64,000 nucleotides of DNA from positions 1 through 64,000 of the forward strand of contig NZ_RHOP01000013.1 in assembly GCF_003946575.1 (NCBI RefSeq), given 5' to 3'. Under the pieces are notes generated by a model, which saw only the letters and a list, made by a program, of their open reading frames with translations, had not been told where the DNA came from and did no database searches. Source of the DNA: Companilactobacillus jidongensis. GTDB lineage: Bacteria > Bacillota > Bacilli > Lactobacillales > Lactobacillaceae. How positions within the stretch are numbered: position 1 is the stretch's first letter; every line of letters begins with the position of its first letter. Made by a program: the position numbers and the translations under genes. Positions 1 through 8,509 of this stretch are shown piece after piece.

Positions 1-11
1 TGTGCATGAAA

Positions 12-38
12 ATAGGCATCCTCAATGAGGATGCCTAT
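12..38 (-). terminator. Hairpin downstream of the glucosaminidase gene
   Basis: A perfect 12-bp inverted repeat with a 3-nt loop (ATAGGCATCCTC/GAGGATGCCTAT) lies 41 bp past the stop. Read on the minus strand it is followed by a short TTTT run, so it is a plausible but modest intrinsic terminator. Confidence 0.6.
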
Positions 39-78
39 GGTTAAAAGTTATTCATCAATACTATTTGACAAAGAGCCC

Positions 79-1824
79 TTAATTTGCTGTAAATATACAA
101 TATTTGCCGTTTACCCAACCAGAAGATACTCTATACCAGGTCTGTCCGTCAACTATTTGTTGTGAAGTAACTTGCCATGTTGTACCGTCCGCCAAACGTG
201 TACCAGTGAAGCGATTGTTAGCGGCCGGACTATTATACACATTGACACCGTAACCCGGAATATAGTTGATCTTAACTGATCCTTCAACGGTCTTAATGTA
301 ATTAGAACCTTTGACTTGAACATCATTAGCATTGACCCATTGGCCAGATGCTACACGATACCAGACTGACCCATCTGAATGCGTCGACTTCTTGTCGATC
401 TTCCAATCAGTATTATTCAGCAAACTAACAGCTAGTGCCGTATGTTTGTCATTATAGACCTTGGCACTTGGAGTGGCAGTAACGTGAATAATATCTGGAT
501 ATGAGACAATTTGATCATTTGTATAATCTTCATTAGTTTGTTGTGATTTGAGTTTGACATCGTCAGCTGAAATATATGAATTGGTTCCGACATAATAGAA
601 CTTGTTGCCATTACTATCCAGAACATACTTCGTCGTGATCCATTCTGATTGATAAGGCAAGACTCTACTAGTTGCGGAAGTCTTATCAGCTGAACTATAG
701 ACCTTGGCACCAGTTCCTTTAACAACTATCGCTGTATCAGAAATAGACACAGGTGGCTGTGCTGGTGTAGTCTCTTGTGACTTGAGCTGAACATCTTCAG
801 CTTTGACGTACTCAGTCGAAGAAACCTTGTAATATGTTTGACCGTCATCAGTGACGACCTTGGCTGTAATTACCCATGGAGTTTGATAACCCAGGGCACG
901 GTTGGCTGGCTTACTTGAGTCAGCGTTTAAGTAGAGCATTGCGCTCTTTTGATTAGTTACTGTAGCAACATCATTCATCTTGGTTACAGTACCTTTGACT
1001 TCTTGGCTCGTATTATCACCTGAATTATTATTTGATCCACTATCAGTAGACGGATTGCCATCATATTGAGTCAAATTATATTGTTCAATAACACCATTTA
1101 AAGTTTGGGCATAAATGGGACTCGTGGCGTACTTACCTTGCAGAGCAGCTGTCGCATCACGATATGATGAGGCATTTTCTTTCCACGCTCCACTATAGTA
1201 ACTGGTATTCCATGATACACCATTACGTAGTTTATCTCCATTATCTGCGAATGATTCATAGTAAGTTGGATATTTTCTGAAGTTAGCATAAATCACGTAG
1301 TAACCCTGGGACTCGCTCCACTCTTGAGTTGGATAATTGATATAGGCACCATTATAGTCGCCTTTCATCCCAAATAAGTTATGAGCTTGAGTCGCTAAGT
1401 CAGATTGACCCCAGCCACTCTCAATAATAGATTGAGCAAGCATTACGGAAGCAAATAAATTGTACTTTGAAGCAGCCTTTTGTGCCATGGGTACAGCTTC
1501 ATTCAAAAATGTTTGTTGCGCCGTAGCGCTGGTGGCATTGGTCGTTGCTTGTGTCAAAGCGGTGGCAGCACTTCGAGACATGACACTAGATGACTTCGAA
1601 GAATCGATTGCATCCGCAGTCGACTCATTGATCGGTGCACCAGCATTATCCATCACACTAGCGACAGTTGTGTCCTTTGCAGTAGATGATTGGTCTTGAT
1701 CTTGATTATCATTATTATCGTCATTACTATTTATTGAAGCACGAACATGTGCCGTGTTAGAAGAAATACCTACCGCAGCTAGAACACTAGCCAAAGCGGT
1801 AGAAGCGACCCATTTTTTATTCAT
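79..1824 (-). CDS. Secreted N-acetylglucosaminidase (autolysin) with four SLAP wall-binding repeats
   Basis: Predicted peptidoglycan hydrolase cleaving GlcNAc linkages. Of 581 residues, a signal peptide (MNKKWVAS..., cleavage near TAHVRA) is followed by a Ser/Asp/Asn-rich linker and a glucosaminidase domain at about 105-260. Catalytic Glu is near 135 in SIIESGWGQSDLA, followed by HNLFGMKG. About four SLAP-type repeats with WYRVASGQW-like ends run from about 276 to the C-terminus and would hold the enzyme in the wall. I chose the third in-frame start because AAGGGGGAG lies 7 nt before it; the earlier ATG is 1 nt from it. An unusual Cys lies in the last residues (GKYCIFTAN). Function is confident; the bond specificity is inferred from the family. 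Confidence 0.9.
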   Translation of the reverse strand: MNKKWVASTALASVLAAVGISSNTAHVRASINSNDDNNDNQDQDQSSTAKDTTVASVMDNAGAPINESTADAIDSSKSSSVMSRSAATALTQATTNATSATAQQTFLNEAVPMAQKAASKYNLFASVMLAQSIIESGWGQSDLATQAHNLFGMKGDYNGAYINYPTQEWSESQGYYVIYANFRKYPTYYESFADNGDKLRNGVSWNTSYYSGAWKENASSYRDATAALQGKYATSPIYAQTLNGVIEQYNLTQYDGNPSTDSGSNNNSGDNTSQEVKGTVTKMNDVATVTNQKSAMLYLNADSSKPANRALGYQTPWVITAKVVTDDGQTYYKVSSTEYVKAEDVQLKSQETTPAQPPVSISDTAIVVKGTGAKVYSSADKTSATSRVLPYQSEWITTKYVLDSNGNKFYYVGTNSYISADDVKLKSQQTNEDYTNDQIVSYPDIIHVTATPSAKVYNDKHTALAVSLLNNTDWKIDKKSTHSDGSVWYRVASGQWVNANDVQVKGSNYIKTVEGSVKINYIPGYGVNVYNSPAANNRFTGTRLADGTTWQVTSQQIVDGQTWYRVSSGWVNGKYCIFTAN

Positions 1825-1886
1825 AATCATACTCCCCCTTGGTTCTACGTCTACAACCAAGAGTACTATGTATTATCATTCTCTTC

Positions 1887-1927
1887 AATTAAATCTTAAG
1901 AAATCTAACGTTTTTTAAGATTTAATT
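1887..1927. repeat. Perfect 13-bp inverted repeat upstream of the autolysin
   Basis: AATTAAATCTTAA and TTAAGATTTAATT form perfect 13-bp arms around a 15-nt spacer, 63 bp upstream of the autolysin start. No T-run follows on either strand, so a terminator is unlikely. It could be an operator or a 5' UTR structure. Confidence 0.6.
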
Positions 1928-1960
1928 ACAAAAAAAGCAAACTCCTAAGAGTCTACTTAA

Positions 1961-2200
1961 TTACTTATCCATTTGAATGAAGTCAACATATTCAGCTTCG
2001 ATCCATTCGCCATCTTGGGCAATACGATAGAAGGCCTTGCCGTCATCGCCAGTACCCTTAGCATCCGTATACCAAGTTGTCTCACCCTTAACGAACTTAT
2101 CCTGAAGCATCTTGCGATCCATCTCATATGAGTCGAATAGGAACACAACATAGCGACTATTTTGATTTACTTTAACAATACCATTTACGTTTTCAAGCAT
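1961..2200 (-). CDS. Small single SLAP-repeat protein without signal peptide
   Basis: This 79-residue protein is almost entirely one SLAP-like repeat: GIVKVNQNSRYVVFLFDSYE, then a WYTDAKGTGDDGKAFYRIA core and an EWIEAEYVDF end, matching the repeat ends of the neighbouring autolysin. The start MLENVNG is set by AAAGGTGG 8 nt upstream; an in-frame GTG overlaps that ribosome site. There is no hydrophobic leader, so export by Sec is not evident. A short ACTC/GAGT hairpin plus T-run follows near 1929-1952. It may be a recently detached repeat or a cytoplasmic relative of the domain. Confidence 0.75.
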   Translation of the reverse strand: MLENVNGIVKVNQNSRYVVFLFDSYEMDRKMLQDKFVKGETTWYTDAKGTGDDGKAFYRIAQDGEWIEAEYVDFIQMDK

Positions 2201-2399
2201 TGAAAATACCACCTTTTAGATATTCTAGTCTAATTATACCCTACTTGAGTGAAAAAACAGACTTGCTTATATAAGTCTTAAGTTGTTAATTTTAATTAGT
2301 ATAGCAATTTAAACCGTTATACTAACGAGTCGAATGACCTGATAAGCTCTTTTGGTACAAAATTATGAAACTTATCTCCTATTGAAGTTATGTCCATTC

Positions 2400-2954
2400 C
2401 TAGGTTAGCTTTCTTTGCAGAATAGCTATTATCATTGCTAAAAATAAGATGATAAGGATCATAAAAAATAACATACAAAACATGCCCTCAATTTTGTCAT
2501 AATTATAAATTGTAAAAACTCTAAAGGACCCTTTATGAGTTAACGGTAAAAAATCATTTGAAACAATCGGTGTTTCTCGAAAGCTATTTTCATATGCATT
2601 CAAAACGGTTTTATCTAAGTAGTTTTCAAAAACTCCTAAGATTCTATTTCTATTTTTCGAATTAACTTTAATATACGTACTGCCCTTTGAGATGATTTCT
2701 GGATTATTAATTACATCTTCTAAACATTTTTTAGTTATAAAATCATTTTTATTTATATAATTAACAAATCTCAAATCACTTAGATCAATAGATTTTCCAC
2801 AGTTACGCATAAAATAAACTTTTGCATCCAAACTTCTTACATTTAAATCAGAATTGTGATGATCATTATCAATAATCAATTTGGGTGCAGACTTAACGCC
2901 AATATCATTAGAAGCATCTATCCTAAATCTAAATTTTCGATTGTTGTTCGACAT
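2400..2954 (-). CDS. Candidate membrane toxin partner of a Panacea antitoxin
   Basis: I do not recognise this 184-residue family. The N-terminal ~150 residues are soluble and charged (FRFRIDASNDIG at the start, several KN/NR-rich stretches). The C-terminus is a single strongly hydrophobic helix (about 158-179, MFCMLFFMILIILFLAMIIA) ending in a short basic tail QRKLT, so it looks tail-anchored. It starts 26 nt inside the 3' end of the upstream Panacea-domain gene, implying translational coupling. In Panacea (DUF4065) toxin-antitoxin operons the neighbour is the toxin and some such toxins act on membranes, so a toxin role is inferred from context only. AAGGAT lies about 11 nt before the ATG. 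Confidence 0.55.
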   Translation of the reverse strand: MSNNNRKFRFRIDASNDIGVKSAPKLIIDNDHHNSDLNVRSLDAKVYFMRNCGKSIDLSDLRFVNYINKNDFITKKCLEDVINNPEIISKGSTYIKVNSKNRNRILGVFENYLDKTVLNAYENSFRETPIVSNDFLPLTHKGSFRVFTIYNYDKIEGMFCMLFFMILIILFLAMIIAILQRKLT

Positions 2955-3444
2955 AAGATATATAATCCTTTTTTATTTGATTATAATCCATATCCGTAGG
3001 TAACTCATTTGGATTATAAACATTCTTATAAGCCTGATCTTTGTGAGATCTCTCAACTAATCCAAAATCATTTACATTGTCTACTTGAGAAATTATATCA
3101 TCCATAAACAACTTTATTTCCTTATCCTGAACAGTTTTAGGAACAAAGGAATTATCAAAGTTTTCAATCGAGTCTGATTTGTTCCAACTATATACATCGT
3201 TATCAACCGGACCATACTTCCACGCCTCAAATTGTGCATCAAACAAATACTTGGGATATACTTCTTCTTCTTTGAATTCAGATGCAACATTATAATCGAT
3301 ATTGCCATACGTAGCAGCATAGAATGCCCATAAAAAATATAGTGTCTTTTGTAATTTTATCGGTGTGGGATTAGATAGTGCATTATATATATATGAAACT
3401 AGTTCCTTTTTATCATTAAAAAAGTATTCCTTAGTTTTAATCAT
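2929..3444 (-). CDS. Panacea-domain (DUF4065, SocA-like) antitoxin
   Basis: The 171-residue protein carries the features of the Panacea/SocA domain: TPIKLQKTLYFLWAFYAATYG near the N-terminus, the FEAWKYGPVDNDVYSW motif in the middle, and a DFGLVERSHKDQAYKNVY helix-turn segment before a C-terminal helix. Members are small antitoxins that neutralise diverse toxins encoded beside them. The second ATG was chosen because AGGAGGA is 8 nt upstream of it, while the first ATG is 2 nt away. A promoter with a dyad in its spacer lies at 3521-3549, fitting autoregulation. Confidence 0.75.
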   Translation of the reverse strand: MIKTKEYFFNDKKELVSYIYNALSNPTPIKLQKTLYFLWAFYAATYGNIDYNVASEFKEEEVYPKYLFDAQFEAWKYGPVDNDVYSWNKSDSIENFDNSFVPKTVQDKEIKLFMDDIISQVDNVNDFGLVERSHKDQAYKNVYNPNELPTDMDYNQIKKDYISYVEQQSKI

Positions 3445-3520
3445 CAACATGTCCTCCTACTCACTCCTTCATTATATTATCATCAATCAATTTTAATTAA
3501 TATATATATGTTATCCATTC

Positions 3521-3549
3521 ACTATATAGAACATACGTTCCTTATGCAA
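3521..3549 (-). promoter_or_regulatory. Promoter of the Panacea module with internal dyad
   Basis: On the minus strand TTGCAT and TATAGT are separated by 17 bp. The spacer contains GAAC-N4-GTTC (3529-3540), a likely operator. The predicted transcript starts about 70 nt upstream of the Panacea ATG. Confidence 0.55.
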
Positions 3550-3696
3550 CAGCTTAGACAATATACAAAAATTTAATTATAAATTTATCCCCACATAAAT
3601 AATGACTACCACAAAGGATTGATAACGTCTTTGAACATAGAAAATTAAGTAATATACTTATGAAGGAGCATATTACTTATAGGGAGAACAATTATT

Positions 3697-4122
3697 ATGC
3701 AATTTCAACAATTAGATCCATCCAAATCATATTACAGACGCTGGTCGACTGCCGACTATGTTGTTATCGGTCTGGCAGCAGTCGGATTCGTCTCAGTCTT
3801 CGGTATTCCAGTATCAGTCCTATTATTCGTCATCTATCGTATGAGTGAATCCAAAATCTATGTGTCTGAGATCGACAATCGAGGAACAAAATTCTGGGTT
3901 AGAAAAATCGACTGGAAGGCCTACTGTGAAACTCACGGTAAAAACATGTTCAATTCATACAAACCACAACGTGTTACTACTTCACAACAGGAATCTGAGG
4001 CAGCCACTAATGCACAGAATAGTAATCTTGATCAATTGACCAAGCTCAAAGAATTGCTAGACCAAGGTGTACTTACACAAGAAGAATTCGATCAGAAAAA
4101 GAAACAATTGTTAGATCTATAA
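3697..4122 (+). CDS. Small membrane protein with C-terminal SHOCT domain
   Basis: A 141-residue protein with one or two hydrophobic segments at about 22-50 (DYVVIGLAAVGFVSVFGIPV...LLFVIYR), a polar middle region, and a C-terminal SHOCT motif (LDQLTKLKELLDQGVLTQEEFDQKKKQLL). SHOCT is a short helical hairpin often found at the ends of membrane-associated or surface proteins; its function is unknown. AGGGAGA precedes the ATG. It stands alone, with its own terminator, next to the acyltransferase gene. Confidence 0.75.
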   Translation: MQFQQLDPSKSYYRRWSTADYVVIGLAAVGFVSVFGIPVSVLLFVIYRMSESKIYVSEIDNRGTKFWVRKIDWKAYCETHGKNMFNSYKPQRVTTSQQESEAATNAQNSNLDQLTKLKELLDQGVLTQEEFDQKKKQLLDL

Positions 4123-4128
4123 AATTAA

Positions 4129-4168
4129 AAGGACTTCTCAAAAATAATATTGAGGAATCCTTTTTTGC
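4129..4168 (+). terminator. Intrinsic terminator of the SHOCT gene
   Basis: GGACTTCTCA pairs with TGAGGAATCC (one mismatch, one wobble) and is followed by TTTTTT. Confidence 0.75.
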
Positions 4169-4265
4169 CGTCTAATAAAGATTTTCATAAATTAATTTCT
4201 CATCCTAATCATAAAATTAAAACCTCTGTATAATTAAGTAACAACAACTATAGGGGAATCAAAAA

Positions 4266-5297
4266 ATGAGACGAAAGAGAATTATTTATATAGATGTAAT
4301 AAGAGTGGTAGCCATGATAGCGGTGGTTTTTGCCCATACATGTGCCAACGTTCTCATTAAAGGACCAACGGCCAACCTATGGGCTCCCGCAAATATCTTA
4401 GTCACGATTACCGAGGTGGCTGTTCCACTATTCTATATGATCAGTGGCGCAACTATTCTTAATAGTAATAAGACCAAAGACTTAAACTATTTATTTGAAC
4501 ACCGATTAGTAAGAATCCTAGTACCATTTTTGTCCTGGTCAATCATATCAGCATTCTTCTTTCAATTAATCAACCATGGTCTACACTTCAATATCGCAAT
4601 TCACAATATTAGCATGCTCTATCACCAACCAGTACTGACAGCATTCTGGTTCATCTATCCATTGATAGGATTCTATCTAGTATCACCAGCCATCAAGGCA
4701 TTCGTCGATAACGTTTCTAAATCTACTATTAACTATATTCTGATATTATGGTTCATCACCAATATCTTCCTACCAAATTTGGCAAAATCACTACCACAAG
4801 AATATGGACAATTCTTCGATGCCTATGGATTCGCTAGCTTGATATTCCTGTCCAAAATGATTGGTTACTTCATCTTGGGATATAAGCTATCAAATATAGA
4901 AAACAAGGATATCAATTTGGGACTCCATCTAGCTATCTTCAGTATCGGCATGTTAGTCGCAATTATTAATATGTATGTCATAAGCCGTTACTCTTTACAA
5001 AGCAAACCATTTGCAGGCTTTTTAACTCCTGTGCTATTACCAATTATGGCAAGTTCATTATTTCTTTGCTTAAAGAAATTTGAAGATAAATATCCTATGC
5101 GATTACAAAGCAATATTGAATCTATTGCTCCATTAACCTATGGTATTTATCTTTCTCATGGAATAATTATCGAACTCGTACAACACGTTATTGATCCAAT
5201 GAATTATTTTGCTGTATTTCCTGTCGCACTAATAATTTGCTTGGCATTGATCTGGTCACTTAATAACATACCTATTGTTAATGAATATCTGATATAG
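4266..5297 (+). CDS. Acyltransferase family 3 integral membrane protein
   Basis: A 343-residue polytopic protein with about ten membrane helices and the family hallmark at the N-terminus (YIDVIRVVAMIAVVFAHT, with the conserved R and His of acyltransferase-3 proteins). It would move an acyl group, commonly acetyl, onto an extracytoplasmic sugar of a wall polymer or glycolipid. It lacks the SGNH esterase-like domain found in OatA, so it is closer to stand-alone WecH/OafA-type enzymes. AGGGGAA precedes the ATG by 7 nt. Its place between surface-protein genes suggests a cell-envelope substrate; the actual substrate cannot be read from the sequence. Confidence 0.8.
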   Translation: MRRKRIIYIDVIRVVAMIAVVFAHTCANVLIKGPTANLWAPANILVTITEVAVPLFYMISGATILNSNKTKDLNYLFEHRLVRILVPFLSWSIISAFFFQLINHGLHFNIAIHNISMLYHQPVLTAFWFIYPLIGFYLVSPAIKAFVDNVSKSTINYILILWFITNIFLPNLAKSLPQEYGQFFDAYGFASLIFLSKMIGYFILGYKLSNIENKDINLGLHLAIFSIGMLVAIINMYVISRYSLQSKPFAGFLTPVLLPIMASSLFLCLKKFEDKYPMRLQSNIESIAPLTYGIYLSHGIIIELVQHVIDPMNYFAVFPVALIICLALIWSLNNIPIVNEYLI

Positions 5298-5299
5298 TA

Positions 5300-5335
5300 A
5301 AAAATCTTACTAATTTACTCATTAGTAAGATTTTT
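5300..5335. terminator. Bidirectional terminator between convergent genes
   Basis: A perfect 15-bp stem (AAAAATCTTACTAAT) with a 6-nt loop and A/T runs on both sides. It serves the acyltransferase on the plus strand and overlaps the stop codon of the minus-strand membrane protein. Confidence 0.9.
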
Positions 5336-6833
5336 ATTTATTCTCCAAAGAAGTATTATCGCCAAACTTCTGGATAAACGACTTATTAAGATAATCCTTC
5401 CAATAAACCGCACTTTGTTCAGGAAATTCATCGTGAGCGTAGACAAATTTTCGATACGTTACATGTTTGTTCAACGTTCTTTTACTATTTAAAAAATCCG
5501 GTTCACTCACTCGAACTATATTAGCGCGATAGTTTATGACCATCTTGTACATATACGTACCTGCTGATAAAGATATAAACAGACTAGATATGACAATTAA
5601 GTATTTTTCCCAATTAAGATTCAAATATTCAACAGCCTTATTCGCAAAATTAATTCCCAACAAATAAAAGAAAACGTATGAATGGAAATACTCTCTTATA
5701 TTTATTGGTGAAATAACAAACAAGAATGGAACCGTCAAAGCCACAAATGAGAAAAGATAAAAATAAACAAAATATTTATTCTTGTCATTTTTAAAAATTG
5801 CAAATGTGAATATACACATGAATATCAAAAACAAGACACTCACTATTGCATCTCCACGGGTCAATATCCACGTACGATTGACATAGACATATGCAAACAT
5901 TATTTTGACATTTCTGGTATACCAATACAAATACCAATAGTAGACTGCGAATACAACTGATAATCCAACACTCAAATATCGAGCGGGACGACTCTTGAAC
6001 TTATTCCAAGAAACTACAGCAATTGCTAAACAAATCATCAAGATCAGGAAAATATTAAAAGTGATGATCCAAAAATGCGTAATCGTAATATACCTGTGTA
6101 CAGCACTCGCAATATCGATCCCTGACTTGCGATAGCTAGAATGCATTCGATAAGATTGATGTGAGAACATAATAATAATTGAAATGATTGATCCTAACAG
6201 ATAGGTAATATATGGTAATTGGATGCGTTTATGGAATAAGTACTTAGCCGCAATAATTGCTAATACTCCAATAAATACTTGATATAGGTTGATGTGTTCA
6301 ACAAACAAACCCCCAGTGACCGCAACAATAAATGTGATTAAACTAATCCACTTTGGACGACTGTAATCATCATCCAAGCCATCTTTATAAATTGCCAAAT
6401 ATGTTAGCAACAGTGCTGCTGCAGGAACGTAGTTGACAAAGCCAGCATTCCAGACCAGCATGTTGTTCAAATGTCCTGATGACATAGCAAAAATAAATAA
6501 CATACTGAGAATCAAACTTATTTTTGATTTACCAGCCAATTTCCAAAAAGCCCAAACCAATAACGTCCAGAAGAAAGCAAACGTGACCATCGCTAATAAT
6601 AAATGATGTAATGTCAGAACTTCAAACGTATTACCCAAAAAGCGACCATTACTGCTTCCATCATAAATTGGATTAGTACTAAAAAATCCGTGTTCCATTA
6701 AGTACTTCCCTTGCCACCCCATCCAAAAGTAATCATCCGCAGATGGTAAAACAAAGAATCTAAAAACAAACAAATATACATATAATCCGGCAAATGATAA
6801 AATCTGCCATTTATGCCCCAAAATTTTCCTCAT
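5334..6833 (-). CDS. Polytopic membrane protein, GT-C-like (possible DUF6056)
   Basis: 499 residues with about twelve membrane helices. The first loop holds acidic residues after helix 1 (LPSADDYFWMGWQG) and a NGRFLGN motif, the arrangement seen in GT-C glycosyltransferases that use polyprenyl-phosphate sugars and in the DUF6056 group. A C-terminal soluble tail of about 75 residues follows the last helix. AGGGGAGA lies before the ATG. A role in glycosylating a surface polymer or protein is inferred from topology and from the surface-gene neighbourhood; no catalytic residue can be assigned firmly. Confidence 0.6.
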   Translation of the reverse strand: MRKILGHKWQILSFAGLYVYLFVFRFFVLPSADDYFWMGWQGKYLMEHGFFSTNPIYDGSSNGRFLGNTFEVLTLHHLLLAMVTFAFFWTLLVWAFWKLAGKSKISLILSMLFIFAMSSGHLNNMLVWNAGFVNYVPAAALLLTYLAIYKDGLDDDYSRPKWISLITFIVAVTGGLFVEHINLYQVFIGVLAIIAAKYLFHKRIQLPYITYLLGSIISIIIMFSHQSYRMHSSYRKSGIDIASAVHRYITITHFWIITFNIFLILMICLAIAVVSWNKFKSRPARYLSVGLSVVFAVYYWYLYWYTRNVKIMFAYVYVNRTWILTRGDAIVSVLFLIFMCIFTFAIFKNDKNKYFVYFYLFSFVALTVPFLFVISPINIREYFHSYVFFYLLGINFANKAVEYLNLNWEKYLIVISSLFISLSAGTYMYKMVINYRANIVRVSEPDFLNSKRTLNKHVTYRKFVYAHDEFPEQSAVYWKDYLNKSFIQKFGDNTSLENK

Positions 6834-6935
6834 ATATTCTCCCCTGACTAGTTCAGTATATCGTAAATGATATTTGGAGACATTAGGAGAATGAATACAT
6901 AACTATTATATTGCTATAACTACACTTTATTTATA

Positions 6936-7805
6936 TTAGGATAAATAAAGATTCTTTTGATCGAAAAAATTATTAATTTTTTGACATTTTATTCTTTCAA
7001 AATAAAGTTCTTGATTAGTCATATAAAATGCAACATTATCAAATCCATTTAAAGAAGTTCCATCTCTACTAGAGATACTTTTAGATTTTGAATTCATTTT
7101 GACTGATGGATAGATAATTCCCAAATTTATTTTTTTGGATTGTAATAATGTTATCTTTAAGTAATTACTCATATAATAATTTTTTTCATTTGTATATAAA
7201 TTATCAGATGATCTCCATCCTAATATCATATTAAAAAAAGTCACAAGGCCTTTACCAATAATCTTATCTCGCTCTGAATACACTTTGCTTTGAAATTGAG
7301 AGCCATAACTCAAAGTAGTTTGAATATCTTGTTTAACTCTATAAATGGACATATAGTGAACTACATCACTCTTACTAATGCCGATTTCACTTAAACAAGT
7401 ATTTGGATTAAATGAAAGATAAAAACATGATTCTTCAATTTTATTCATTCTTCCAACTCTGGTTAAATAAGTAGGAGGTGCCCATTTAAATAACTCATTA
7501 GATACTACACGATAAAGAATTGTATTTTTTTTGATGATAGTTTCAAATGGAGAAAACGTTCCGGTTTTCATAGTTCCGTTATTTACAAATATTACGTTAT
7601 CTATTAAATTTTCTATTTCTTGTTTAAAATCATTCATATTAATGTGGGAATTATTAATTAATTCCTCAACTTTTTGTCTTGTACTTTTAAGGTTTACTTC
7701 ACTGACTTGTTCCATCATGATTTTGTATCTTTCCTCTTTTGGTAATCCCTTTTGAACTAAACCATTTATACATACTTCAGGTTCATCTGAAAAAATAATA
7801 TCCAT
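6936..7805 (-). CDS. RES-domain protein (possible NAD-degrading toxin)
   Basis: The 289-residue protein has an unrecognised N-terminal ~85 residues, then RES-like signatures: ILYRVVSN, TRVGRMNKIEESCFYLSFNPNTCLSEIG (matching the conserved R...GR.N...YLS...E pattern), GIIYPSV and a late NVAFY. RES domains in MbcT/ParT-type toxins attack NAD+ or modify proteins. Usually an Xre/MbcA-type antitoxin lies directly upstream; here none is present, the upstream gene being a secreted SLAP protein. GGAG is 8 nt before the ATG. No private promoter is obvious between the upstream terminator and the start, so read-through expression is possible. Domain call fairly sure, activity inferred. Confidence 0.6.
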   Translation of the reverse strand: MDIIFSDEPEVCINGLVQKGLPKEERYKIMMEQVSEVNLKSTRQKVEELINNSHINMNDFKQEIENLIDNVIFVNNGTMKTGTFSPFETIIKKNTILYRVVSNELFKWAPPTYLTRVGRMNKIEESCFYLSFNPNTCLSEIGISKSDVVHYMSIYRVKQDIQTTLSYGSQFQSKVYSERDKIIGKGLVTFFNMILGWRSSDNLYTNEKNYYMSNYLKITLLQSKKINLGIIYPSVKMNSKSKSISSRDGTSLNGFDNVAFYMTNQELYFERIKCQKINNFFDQKNLYLS

Positions 7806-7837
7806 ATCTTCTTCTCCGCTTGTGCTTTATTTAGAGA

Positions 7838-7868
7838 ATAAAGAAATCCACTGCCATAAGCAGTGGAT
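7838..7868 (-). terminator. Terminator after the small secreted SLAP gene
   Basis: ATCCACTGC/GCAGTGGAT with a 5-nt loop, followed on the minus strand by an interrupted T-run (TTCTTTATTC). Incomplete termination could feed the RES gene. Confidence 0.75.
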
Positions 7869-7881
7869 CAAATCATAGTTT

Positions 7882-8217
7882 CTATTTAAAATAAAAATAG
7901 ACATCATCGTCACGAACATATTGATTAGTTGCTACCAAGTAATAAGAATGACCATTATATTGATATCCTTTAGTTGTTGTCCAGGTTGAATTTTGAGGTA
8001 ATCCACGATTTGTAAAATCGGCGTTAAAGTTCCCATTAACATCATAGATACGTGCAATTGTGGATGTAATAACTACTACTCCACCTGTTCCTCCAACACT
8101 GAATGGTTGTCCAACACTTGCTTGAACAGTCTGTACATTAGTTACTGCCATTGAAACAACTGGTGCCATTCCAATACACATTACTGCTGCTCCTGCCAAA
8201 AATCTATTCATTTTCAT
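7882..8217 (-). CDS. Small secreted single SLAP-repeat protein
   Basis: 111 residues: a Sec signal peptide (MKMNRFLAGAAVMCIGMAPVVS..., cleavage near VQASV), then one SLAP-type repeat (VVVITSTIARIYDVNG ... HSYYLVATNQYVRDDDVYF). It would be secreted and bound non-covalently to the wall polymer. GGAGG is 9 nt before the ATG. It shares the repeat type with four other genes in this window and has no catalytic domain. Confidence 0.8.
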   Translation of the reverse strand: MKMNRFLAGAAVMCIGMAPVVSMAVTNVQTVQASVGQPFSVGGTGGVVVITSTIARIYDVNGNFNADFTNRGLPQNSTWTTTKGYQYNGHSYYLVATNQYVRDDDVYFYFK

Positions 8218-8509
8218 ACAATTATTCCTCCATAATTTAGTAAAAGATCACACATTTATCATTTCCAAATTTTTATCCAAAATTATAAATAAAAAGTGCA
8301 CTAAATCCAATATATATTATGTCCTGGTAATTCTATAATTTCCATATTCAAGTTTGAAAAATATCAATATAATGTTACTACGTATTGCATTCCTCCCTGA
8401 AATCAATAAATGTGAATTCTTTCACTTACATTATATAATAATTATTATTTTATACAACAATAATTTTAAAAAGGCTATGATCACATTATCGTGACCATAG
8501 CCTTTTCGT
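8218..8509. other. Intergenic stretch, AT-rich
   Basis: Apart from the terminator at its distal end I see no gene here. An AGGGAGGAATG sequence on the minus strand near 8395 opens only an eight-codon frame and its ATG abuts the ribosome site, so I do not call it. Confidence 0.5.
8466..8506 (-). terminator. Terminator of the solute-binding protein gene
   Basis: AAGGCTATGATCAC pairs with GTGACCATAGCCTT around a 6-nt loop, with T/A runs on both flanks. Confidence 0.85.

Noticed and set aside
8380-8410. Eight-codon peptide on the minus strand after AGGGAGGA
   Set aside because: The ATG abuts the ribosome site and no promoter or downstream structure supports a leader peptide.
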